The notes under the pieces were generated by a model. That model was given only the letters and a program-made list of their open reading frames with translations, was not told the DNA's origin and searched no databases. Positions 22,873 to 34,800 of a stretch of DNA of 64,000 nt are shown piece by piece (positions within the stretch are counted from its first letter, which is position 1; the number at the start of each line of letters is the position of its first letter). The stretch covers positions 43,754,404 to 43,818,403 of the forward strand of contig NC_052358.1 of the NCBI RefSeq assembly GCF_009727055.1, given 5' to 3'. The position numbers and the translations under genes were made by a program. This DNA comes from Benincasa hispida. Taxonomy: Eukaryota; Streptophyta; Magnoliopsida; Cucurbitales; Cucurbitaceae.

Positions 22873-25800
22873 ATGAGTGGTGCCCCGAAGAGGCCCCATG
22901 ATGATGGGGGTCACTCTTCATCTTCCAAATATCCCCACGATGATTCGAGTCCCTATCGCAAGCTTTCTTCCTCACTTCCAATGCAGTATCGTCCCTCTTT
23001 TGAGATGGGTCAGGACACCCCAATGTCGAAGATACCCCGCACCGAATCCCGTGATGGAGATAGAAGATCCCCTCTGCACTCAATGTTTCGAATGCCCTCG
23101 TCCTCTAATGATCCTCATGTAGATCATTCTGTTGTTTTGGAAAGCAGGCCGGAGCTGCGGGACTCCAAGGACGGTGGGGACAACAGGTTTGAGAATCGAG
23201 ATTCAAGAGTGGAGGCTCGTGAGCTGTTTGGTGATGAAAGGAGGGATTCTCAAGCTGTGAAGTTGGAGAAGGAAATGAGATACGAAGGCAGATTGGATGA
23301 TATTAAGGAAATGAAATATGACAGAGATGGTTATAGCGATTACAAGGGTGAATTGAAGTCAGAAAAAGAGATGTATGGATCAGCAACCAGTCACTTGAAC
23401 TGGAAGGAATCGAAAGATTACCATAGAGGGAAGAGATATCCTGAGACTTCACTTGGAAGCTTGGAACCCTGGCATGTTTCACGCACCAGTTCACAGAGTG
23501 CAACTGAGGCTGTAAAAGATGCCCTAAATACCGACGAGAAAGATTATGTTGAGACAAGGGAGGCTGTTGGAGAGAACAAAATAGATTCAAAAGGTGAGGA
23601 TAAATTTAAAGAGAAGGACAGGAAAAGGAAAGATACTAAGCAGCGGGATTGGGGAGATAAAGATAAGGAAAGAAATGATCATAGGAGCAGTACTCAAGTA
23701 ACAAACATTAATGTTGAGCCCAAAGACTTGTCAAAGGATGAGAGAGATGCGGAAAGGTGGGAGAGGGACCGGAAAGATACCTCAAAAGACAAGGAAAGGC
23801 CTCGCGAGAGGGACAAAGACCATGCTGCGAAGAGAGAATCATGGAATGGGATGGATAAGGAGACTGCACACCTTGAAAAGGAGTCTGGTGAAGCGTCTGC
23901 GAGAATGTTAGAGCAAGACAATCCGATTTCAGATCAGAAAAAGCAAAAGGATTTTGATAGCTGGAAAAATGCTGATAGAGAGGGTAGAGACAGGAAGAAA
24001 GAGAGGGATGCAGACATTGAGGGAGATCGGCCAGAAAAGCGTAGTAGATGTCATGAAAAAGAGTCAGATGAGGGATGTGCAGATGTTGAAGGGACGTTAG
24101 ACAGGGAGAGGGAAGTTTATAATTATGGTGTTCAGCATCGAAGAAGAATGCAACGATCAAGGGGAAGCCCTCAAGTAGCAAATAGAGAACCTCGCTTCAG
24201 GTCTCGTGCTCAAGATAACGAAGGGTACATCATATGATTTTCTATAATATTCCCTTGCTACCTAAATTATTATTTTCACTAGCATTCATTCTTGGTGATA
24301 CATCAACCCCCCTCCCCCCAGTACCTTGTGTTTTCTGTGCTTTGCTTTTTCAGAGAGCGAGTTAAATAATTTGATTTAATCCGATCCTTTCATTGAGTAT
24401 GTATTGCTGGGCCATTCAGTTGTATTTTCTGATTTATGTTCACTTTTTGGACTTGGACTTCACTAGCGTCATTCGAAGAACGAAAAAAAAAAAAAACGGT
24501 GACGATTTAGGTAGTCTCGATGGATCCAGATTCAATTATCGGAAGAAGATTGTCATAAGATGCTTCTACGCATCAGACTAACTAGAGTTCATGCTTTCCT
24601 GCGTGAGACAAAGGAAGCCAATTTTCTTACTCGCCAGGAAGGTAAATGTTGGACTTTTAATAGGAATATGAATATGACTCTTCCCAACTCAAGTCAAGTG
24701 ATTCTAGCGTTCACGGCTAGTCTAAAAGAAAGTCAATATACAGACACATTTTCTTTACAACGGAGCATCGAAAGTAGTCAGATACCTAGGATTCTTCCTA
24801 GCTTCCGGATAACTTAAGATGTGAAAATCATAGAGCTGGAGTCTTTCTGTCCGCTAGTTAGGAATGGAATCGGACGCTACGAATACGATGAACCAAAAGC
24901 GGTTAGCAGTGACCATTGAATAAGTTTCTTCTGGGTTATGTTTTCCACCATAAACTAATCTTCCCTGGTCTAAGGCAACACAACTGGTATCTCTTTGTGA
25001 GTATTTCAATGTACTATGCATGATGAGGGATAGTCATTCTTGTTGAACTCACATTTTCTATGCCTCGATGATGGAAAGTTTGAATTGCAACAAAAAAATG
25101 ACAAGTTTAATTGCTTGCTGAAGCTGATATGTGATTTGGTGAGATAAAAATGTTCATACATCTGATACTTGGTTTGTTTAATAACCAATTGAGCGGAAAA
25201 TATTCCTATCACAAAAAAAGAAGGAAATCTGGGTCCCAAAAGGTTCTAGGTAGGGAAACCATTGTCTTCTCTTCTCTCTGGCATTATTTCTGATGTGTTG
25301 TTATTATTATTATTTTAGCTATAGGCCATGTGGGTCATTTTTTTTTTTTTTTTTAAATTTTTTTTAAGGAAGCAAAGATATTATATAAAAGATGAGCAAA
25401 AGAACAACCTATATGTCCGAAGGTTGTGGTAGAGGAAACCCCTTCCCACAAACTACTTGACTAGCACCTTCCGGTTTGATAATCATGAGGATGCAGTAGT
25501 TACAAGAGGCTGACCTAGAAGCCATATTTTGTACAAAATTACAAAAAGAGTTCAAATGAAGAGACTTATCTTGAAATAATCTATAATTTCATTGGAGCCG
25601 TAAGTGCCTCAAAAGAGTTCTAGACTTCTAGTAGTGCGACTTCCCAAAATCTAGCCCCTGTGAAGATTGGAATAAGATTATCCATATTCTCATATATGTT
25701 TAAGGTCCCCATGGGGATAAATCTTCCATTGCTGTCATCTAACTTCGATATTATAATCATTTTTTAAAATAAGAAACTGTGCTTTCATTGAGAAATATGA

Positions 25801-28800
25801 ATAATGTACAAGGGCATACTAACAAGTCTACCAAAAGGACCTGGAGAGAGCATGAAACATCTCGTTGATTAGAAAAGAGTCTATCAGTTGGAGACAAAGG
25901 GCACACTAACAAATCTACCAGCCTTGGGGTTTGAGAACACGTGGTTAGGTAATCCTTCTTTTGAGGCCAATATTTCTTCGTGGTGAAATACTGAGGTCTT
26001 AGGAATTTGGGAAGGTTATCACTTTATGGGTAAGTTGAGATGGCTAAAAGGAACCTAAAATATTGGAATAAAGAGGTCTTTGGAGACACTAAGGTTAAGA
26101 AACAAAAGATCTTAAAGAAGATTAATGAGATTGACTTAAAGGAGTTGGAGGGCCCTTTGGAGGTTGGTGTGAAAGAAAGAGGAGAAAGACTTGCTCAAGG
26201 GGGAGTTTGCAGAGTTGATTAGAAAAGAGTCTATCAATTGGAGACAAAAGGCTTAAGTGAAGGGGCAAAGGAAGGGGATTGTAATACTGCTTTTTTCCAT
26301 AGGGTGGCTAGTGGCAGAAGGAATAAGAATAGCATTGGTCCCTTAATTTGGAATAATGGGGAGCTTAGTCGAAAAAGGAAAGAGGTGGAGGAGGAGGTTC
26401 TTTGTTCAGGGCATTGATTGAAGCCCCATCTCTAAGAGGGAAGGGAGGGAGCTGGTGGCCCCACTTTTGCTTGAGGAAATTAAAGGAGCTGTTTTCGGGA
26501 GTGATAAGAGTAAGTCTTCAGGTACGGACGACTTCTTTGTGGCTTTTTTCCAAGACAATTGGGATCTTGTGAAGAATGCGTTGGAAGGAGTGTTTGAAGA
26601 GTTCTTCGCAGGGGGCATTTTAAATAAGTCTATCTTTGAGTTCATTTGCCTTGTTCTGAAGAAGGAGAATGGCAGTAGGATCAAGGAGTTCAGACCTGTT
26701 AGTCTCATTACTAGCGTCTACGAGATCCTGGCTAAGGTTTTGGCTAACCATCTTAGGAGAATGCTCCCTTCAACAACTTTCGAGTCCCAAGGTGTGTTTA
26801 TAGTGGGGAGACAAATTCTTGATCAGGCTCTTGTAGCCAACGAGGTCATTAAGGATTATAAAGCCTCCGAGAAGGAAGTAGTGATCTTTAAAATTGACTT
26901 CGAAAACGCTTAAGATCAGCACTGGACCATCCTTTGACCATATAAATCTGGAGGTATGTTAAAATAATAGAAAAAGAGCTCCAGAGTGGGGAGACAAATT
27001 CTTGATCAGGCTCTTGTAGCCAACAAGGTCATTAAGGACTATAAAGCCTCCAAGAAGGTAGTAGTGATCTTTAAAATTGACTTCGAAAACGCTTAAGATC
27101 AGCACTGGACCATCCTTTGACCATATAAATCTGGAGGTAGGTTAATTTTGTGGGTTGAAAGTATGGTTGAAGTTCTAGATTTTCTAAGAGGTGGCCTCTT
27201 CCTTTCTATAAAATTCTCTCCATTTAAAGTTTACTTGTTGGATTTCAAATGTCTATGGCCTAAATGACTATAAATGAAGGAAGTCTATGGAATTCGTGCG
27301 GTGTTTGGTTATTGTGTGGGTTCTTTGTGTGCTGTTTTCTTGTCCTTACTGTGATGGTCCTTGTTTATTCAGCATATCTTCTTCCCCTAATGGTTCGGCA
27401 TCCATTTTTTTGGGACACCATCTGTTTGGCTCAGTATACTGTCTTTCATAAACTTTTAGAAGATGAAGAACTTGCTGATTTTTAATCGGTTATTGGAAAT
27501 GTTATCTAATACAAAGGTTGATTGTTCCGAGCCTTCTGGTGCTTTTTCTGTCTAATCCCTTTCTAATCGGTTGGCGGTTCCATTCCTCCTCGTATGTTTT
27601 TACTGTCTATCATAGTAAATGAATAATTACATACTTGCATATTTCACGATAAAGCAATTTTGTCAGAATTGTGGTTAGGAAGAAATTAGAGAATATTCCA
27701 CGATAAATCTCTTCCTTGGATTGATTGCTTTGAATTAGCTCCCATGTGAAAGCTTCATTTTGTGCTTTGAATTAGCTCGCATGTGAAAGCTTCATTTTGG
27801 AGGTCACTTGTGATGCCTTTTGCGGGGTTCTTATTGCAAGATATTTGTTTGAATTGGAATGCTTTCATATATCCTTCCTAGTTTTATTTTGATCAATTAT
27901 TATTGTTTTGCCATTACAATGGTCCGAATTTTCGATATTTTGATGGCTTATTCATTGCTTCTTTAAAGGTATTGTAATTAAAGTGTGGGGTGAGAGAATT
28001 GAACTTCTGACTTCGAAGTTGATAATACAAGCACTATGCCAATTGAGCTACAGTCATGTTGGCGGCTTATTTATTGCTTCTTTTACTTTTATTTTTCTCC
28101 CTCTCACGTGGAGTTTCTATTTTTGGAGAATTAGCCTCTCTTCATTAATTCAATGAAAAACTTTGTTTCTTGTATAGATAAAAAACATACATACTTATGT
28201 ATGTACATACCGATACAGCATAAATAAAAAACTAAATTAAATATTAATTTGGTAATTTGAATCTATGTTCTCCATGGTAATGCTATATTGCTCAGAAAAA
28301 TACTTTGAGATTTTTTTGCCATCTTTGGAGAATTAGCCTCTTTTTCTTAATTCAATGAAAAGCTTTGTTTCTGGTATAGATAAAAAAACGTACATACTTG
28401 TGTATGTACATACTGTTACACAGCATAAATAAAAAACTAAATTAAATATTAACCTGGTAACTAGAATCTATGTTCTCCATGGTAATGCTATATTGCTCAA
28501 AAAAATACTTTGATATTTTTTTGCTATCTATAACTTCATTCATAATAGTATTTCTTTCATAATTGAAGAATGGTTGAGTCACGTAATGATCCTCCTTCTA
28601 TATCTTGCAGATTACAAGGTATGCTGTCTTATTACTCTGTTCTTTCTTGGTGTAACATTCTTCTCAACTGTGACTGCTGCGATCATGCTACCTTTTGCTG
28701 AGATAGCCTGCGAGATATATTATTCTAGTTTGCACTCTCTCCATGGGCTACTTGTTTGTCATATTCTTTATCATCAGTTTGACACAGAAGTATCTTTTTA

Positions 28801-31800
28801 ACATGGACTTACTGCTCTTGCATTTTCAGTTTAGGGAAGTTCTTAACAGCTCTTTAGGGAGCAATAAGACACGGAAGAAAAATTTGAGAATTAAGGTTTT
28901 TTTCTTTTCTTTCTTTCCTTTTTTTTTTTTTTTTAAAAAAAAAAAATTAGAAACACATTTCTTTGATGTCTAATATTTGTACAAGGGAGAGAATTTAGAG
29001 TTAATGCTAGAAGGGAGAGTGGTTACAGAAATGTTCATTAAATAGCTCTGTTGTATTGAGCTATAATAACTCCAGCCTCCAGGTTTCATTTTAAAGATAG
29101 ATCCCCAAAGTCAACTAATCACTCTCATCGGCCTGGCTTTTATTTATTTATTTACGTATTTTTTGCTCTGGTCTATTCCTTCATGTTTTTTCATTTAAAA
29201 ATATTGTTTCATGCTTTATAATATTATTTTTGTAAATACAATTATGCTCCCTTTTAGTCTATAATTATTTTTAAAATACTATTTCATGCTTCATAATATT
29301 ATTTTTTAATCAAATTAATGTATTAGTTCTTTGTGAAGTTTTTAAGTTTGTCATTTCTTATGATTTATGGTATCTTTAATTCTCTTTAGGGAACAATAAG
29401 ACACAGAAGAGAAGTTTGAGAATGAGGGTTTTTTCTTTTTCAAAAAAAAAAAAAAAAAATTAGAAACGCATTTCTTTGATGTCTAATATTTGTACAAGGG
29501 AGAGAATTTAGAGTTAATGCTCGAAGGGAGAGTTGTTACAGAAAAGTTCATTAAATATCTCTGTTGTATTAAGCTATAATAACTCCAGCCTCCAGGTTTC
29601 ATTTTAAAGATAGATCCACAAAGTCAACTAATCACTCTCATTAGCCTGGCTTTTATTTATTTATTTACGTATTTTTTGCTCTGGTCTATTCCTTCATGTT
29701 TTTTCATAAGTTTCTTTTTTCATTTGAAAAATATTGTTTCATGCTTTATAATATTATTTTTGTAAATACAATTATGCTCCCTTCTAGTCTACAATTATTT
29801 TTAAAATACTATTTCATACTTCATAATATTATTTTTTAATCAAATCAATATATTAGTTCTTGGTGAAGTATTTAAGTTTGTCATTTCTTATGATTTATGG
29901 TATCTTTAATGATCTTTACCCTTTTCTTCCTCTTTTTCAAGAAGGAAAAAAAAGTTGATACAATTGTTTTCTACGAATGTTTCTTTTCATTACTTTAATT
30001 AACATTTTCTTCTTAAAATTCTTTTCCCCTTTTTATCTTCTTTTTTCCTCTCGTTTATTTATTTTTTTACTGCATGTGCTTCAACTTTAAAGAACAGTTG
30101 CACCTCAGTGCATATACCTGTTATAAAAAAAACAGATTCATGGCTTTGTTTCCAAAGAGAGAAACGGGATTCATGGCCTTAATTGTCCTTTTAAGGTGGG
30201 GAAAAAGCTTCATGAAACCCATCTTGTCTTGATAATGCTATTTGTATGTATTGCTGATACTTGATCCTGAGAAGTATAACTTTGAGATAAGCATGTTTTA
30301 TCTACTAAATTTTATTGTCGGTATAAAATGCAAAATATTCTTTCAGGGAAACCTGAAGTCTCATCTGTGGTTTATAAAGTTGGTGAGTGCATGCAAGAAC
30401 TAATAAAGTTGTGGAAGGAACATGAATCGTCACAGATGGATAAAAATGGTGAAAGCTCACAGAATATCCCCACTCTAGAAATTCGAATACCCGCTGAACA
30501 TGTTATTGCTACAAATAGGCAGGTAAAATGCTTATTTCTTCATCATTCTTTCGTTAAAGCAGTTAAAAGCATTACTACCTACATTGGTTTAAGCTATCTA
30601 TGGTGACAGTATAGTGCACTGGAATGGTGACAGTTGAGGCAGGTACATTTGCCTCAACTGGAATAGTTATATCTTCTTTGTAACTATTAACAGTCTCTGT
30701 TTTTGTTTGATAATTTCATCTTGTAAATGGATATGATGAGGGTGCTATGGGGGTATCAACCTAGTTGAGATGCCCTGGTGCACCTACTGATCCATTGAGC
30801 TCCGAATTATTATTATTTTGAGCTTTATACTTTGAGCAATAGTCTCTTTTCATTATACCAACGAAAAATTTGTTTCCATTTGGAGAAAAAAAAAACTACA
30901 ACATTGTTGAAAAAATGAAGGTTGGGGAATTCTTTCTCCATCCGCCTTTCTGTGAGGACCATTTTTTGCGGCTTGCTAGGATGTGCGCTATCGTGTAGAA
31001 TCTTTGGGGTAAAAGAAATAAAAGAAATAATAGAGTGTTTAGAGGGTTGGATAATGATCTAGTGATGTTTAGTCCCTTATTTGGTTTCATGTTTCTCTTT
31101 GGGTTTCGATTTCAAAGTACTTTTGTAACTAGACCTATTTTCAAATGTGGTCTTGGTCTACAAAGCTTGACGGGCTAACACCACCTTTCTGGATCACTTG
31201 AAAGGCCCTTGGAGAGCTATTCTTTTACATCTTGATCTCATTAAGGGTCAGGTCAACATTAAGGTGGGAAATGGTGCTGCTAACCCATCTTTTCGGAACG
31301 ATAGATGGTTGAATGATGAGACTTTGGGTGCACAGTTCCCCAGATCTTCTCTCTATTCCTTAAAAAAATTCCTCCATATCTCTTAAAAAAAATTCCTCCA
31401 TCCGTGACACTATTTATGACTGTGGGGGGCTGAATCTGATTTTGAGGAGAATTATCATTGATGAGGAAACGGATGAATGGCAAAACATCTTGATCTTGTT
31501 GAATACTGTCTAGTTAACGCACTCAGCATCATTATATCAATGAAAAGTTTTGTTTTCTTACAAATAAAAGCTCATTCTTTTTTGTATAATAGCAATTGTT
31601 GGGAAAGTTAGCACCTAGGATTGCATTCAACGACTTTCTACCTTTGTGTTGCATCTACAATGATGTGTCCTTTGCAAACATCATGTAAAGCCAAGGTTCT
31701 TGATCAATAAACGATACACATAATGCAATTTCTACTAATGATATCTGTTTCAATTGAGGGGCATTCTTGCAAGGGATAAAGGCTTTCCCCCTGTCTCTTA

Positions 31801-34800
31801 TACACATCTAGATGTGTATAAGAGACAGCCCCACCCCCCACCACAAGGATCATCTTTCTGTTGTTTCATTACAGTGTATCATTTATTGATTTTGTTTTTT
31901 TTTTTTCCCGAGTATACTCTCTGTAAACTTCATCTTGTATTCTTTTTTTGTTTTTCTATCTACGGAAAGTTCCAAAACAATGTCAAAGATGTAAAGGCCC
32001 TTTCTAAAATGGTTTGGCCTCGTGGTAAATAAAAAGGTTTGGATTTGGTAAAGGGCCGAGAGGGTAGGCTCAATCCATGGTGGTCACCTACCTAGGATTC
32101 AATATCCTATGAGTTTCTGTGTTGTAGTCAGGCGGGTTGTCCCTATGAAACAAAACAACATCAAAGATGTAAAGGCCGATGCAACCCATAGCAAGAAATC
32201 AGCAAAACCAGATACTTTAGAAAAACAAAAGATTTAAGATTGGAAATGGGAGATTAATATTTTTGGGAGGACTGGTGCATCAATTCCAGTCCCCTGAGCA
32301 CCATTTTCCCCTCCCTCCATACAGTAGCAAACTCCAGATTTTCAATCTGTAAGGACTGCTGGTCTGAATCTAACAAAGCCTGGAATTTACATTTTAGAAA
32401 GGGTCTTTCAGATAGAATTGGATGAATGATTAACTTTGGTGTGTATTATTTATCATCAGCAGTTGTGTTTGTCTCTTGTATTTGTCTTCTAATTGGTGGT
32501 CTTTTATTTTGGAGCATTAGTTTCTTTTCATTATATCAATGATATTTTTTAAGGAATTTTTTGTTTTCTTAAAGAAGGAAAAAAAAACATTCCATGGAAT
32601 CTATTGCTTGAAATTTAGACTCCTCTGAAGCCTTTTTGGCAAAATCAGCCACTAAGGCCCTCCATCCAGGGCCGTCTTTTCTGGACACTTTAACTAGCTT
32701 AACTGATTTTGATTTGGCAAAGCAACATCCCTAAGAAAGTAAAATTTTCTGTGGTCCACGACCCATGCCAGCCTTAATAACCATGGACAGATTGCAAAGG
32801 AGAAATCCTAACTTGATTTCATCCTCGAATATTTAAGTGGAGGAGTGCAGAATCTAATAGCCATCTTCCCATTCGCTTATAAAGGCTTGAATTTTATTGT
32901 CAATCGTTATGATATCGTGTGGTGTCTTCCAAAGAATATAGAAGATTGCCTTATTGAATTACTCTACGGCTGGTGGTTAAAAGGAAGATTCAAAGTGATT
33001 TGGTCTAATGCAGTCACTCTTTGGTATATTTGGAAAGAACGAAATTCTAGACCCTTCTCAAATAAGCGTGATTCTTTTATCAATTTTTGAGACTGCTTAC
33101 AGTATACGGCATCAAAATGGAATGGAGTGCCTTTACAATTCATTTCTAATTCACCTATTTTGTTGATCAACTTAGATAGAAGGCCTTTTGTTTAATTCCT
33201 CCTTTTATCCTCAGGGGCTCATCCTTTTTGTTGAAAATATATTTCTTTCATCATTTTTCTCTTCTTCTTCTTCGTCCTCTCTCTCTCTCTCTCTCCCTCC
33301 CTCCCCTCCCTTTAAAATAAAGTAGCAGGAGAAAAGGCATCCTTTTTCTTTTTGCTTATAGTTATTTATCTAAACTTGAAACTCAAATTTTGTTTCTTCT
33401 TCGCCGGTGTTTCTTGAGATGGTGCACAATGTGATTCTGCATTGTAACACTAGGTGTATTTTCTTCTTGTTTCTTCTTCGCTAGTGTTTTAAATACCATT
33501 GGAGGCCGCTTCTATTTCCAAAAAGCAAAGAGAAAAAAGTAAACTTGTTAAGGTCTTTAAGTAATGTGTGCAGGTCAGGGGTGGACAGCTGTGGGGAACA
33601 GATGTGTACACATATGATTCAGATCTAGTTGCTGGTATGTAATGTCCGACTGTTTTCTAGTTCATTGAATTGATGTGGATCTATGAGAGATAATGCAGAT
33701 TGTTCTATTTGTTTTCTAGTTCTCATGCATACAGGCTACTGTCGACTAACAGCTTCTCCACCTCCACCTGCAATCCAGGAGTTGCGTGCAACCATCAGAG
33801 TATTACCCCCGCAAGATTGTAAGCCTGTTTATCTTTGTCTTGTTCAGTAGTGGCCAAGTTTGTTTGTTTGTTCTTTTTTCTTTCTTTCTTTGTTTTTTTT
33901 TTTCTTTAAGGAAACATACTTTTCATTGATGGAATGAAAATAGGCTAATGACAAAATACAACAACACAAATAAATAATAATACAAACTTAACTTAGCAAA
34001 ACCTAAGACCTATTCAGGAAAAATAAATGTGTTCCGATCGTGAATAGAAAAGCTTGTAAATAACTTGAACATTGAACACCAGGAGGAAGCTTTAATCCAA
34101 GCTAATTCAAAACACCCAGTCCACGAAGAAGGCTCATCTTGAAAGACCCGTTGGCTATGTTCAAAGTAGTCAGTGTATCCCACGGAAATTGGGAAGCATC
34201 GGGAAGGAGTGGCCAATGTTCATGGTATCTTGAAAAAATGCATTAGAATTTGGAAAATTTTTCAAGATGATGACAACAATTTGTAAAGGCTAGAATCGCA
34301 AATGTTGAGAGTAACACATGACATTCTGGAACCCAGCTGAAGCTGTGAAATCGTGCAAGCATTGGATGAAACAGAATCTAGAAGATTCAGGACTTGAGTG
34401 TGAAGGAGCGATAAGGAAACATGTGAGATCCAGGACTTGAGCGTGGAGGATGTTGTGGGCGGCAAAGAAGAAAAATCAATTGAAAAATATAACCCAAACT
34501 CAGTTGCATAACCCTATGTACTGAAGAAATCGTGAGCATGAGATGGTGAGATCTAAAACCCTATTTGCAGTCCTTGGCGAAGTGGAAGAAGAAGTTGCGA
34601 TTCAAGGTTGTTGTGTTGTTGCTTGGGAAGAAGAAGACAACAAGAAGGAAGAATATGTGACCATTTTGACCTAATACCCATCCAACTCGACTGACTTGTT
34701 TTGGTATTTTTTGACTTGCAATCTACACATTTCAACCCAACTTCCTTCATTTTGGCCCTATTACCCGTTCAATTCGACCCAACTTTGGCTCTTTTCATTT

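Noticed and set aside
23303..24181. Long minus-strand open frames opposite HDC1 exon 1
   Set aside because: They are by-products of the charged, codon-biased coding strand. The plus-strand frame is the conserved HDC1 N-terminus.
27985..28055. A tRNA gene on the minus strand
   Set aside because: Box A and B words are present but the acceptor stem does not pair and the loops do not fit a tRNA. A SINE remnant is more likely.
31754..32032. A 92-residue open frame in HDC1 intron 3
   Set aside because: Its middle is a translation of the library adapter, and the rest is intron. It is not a gene.
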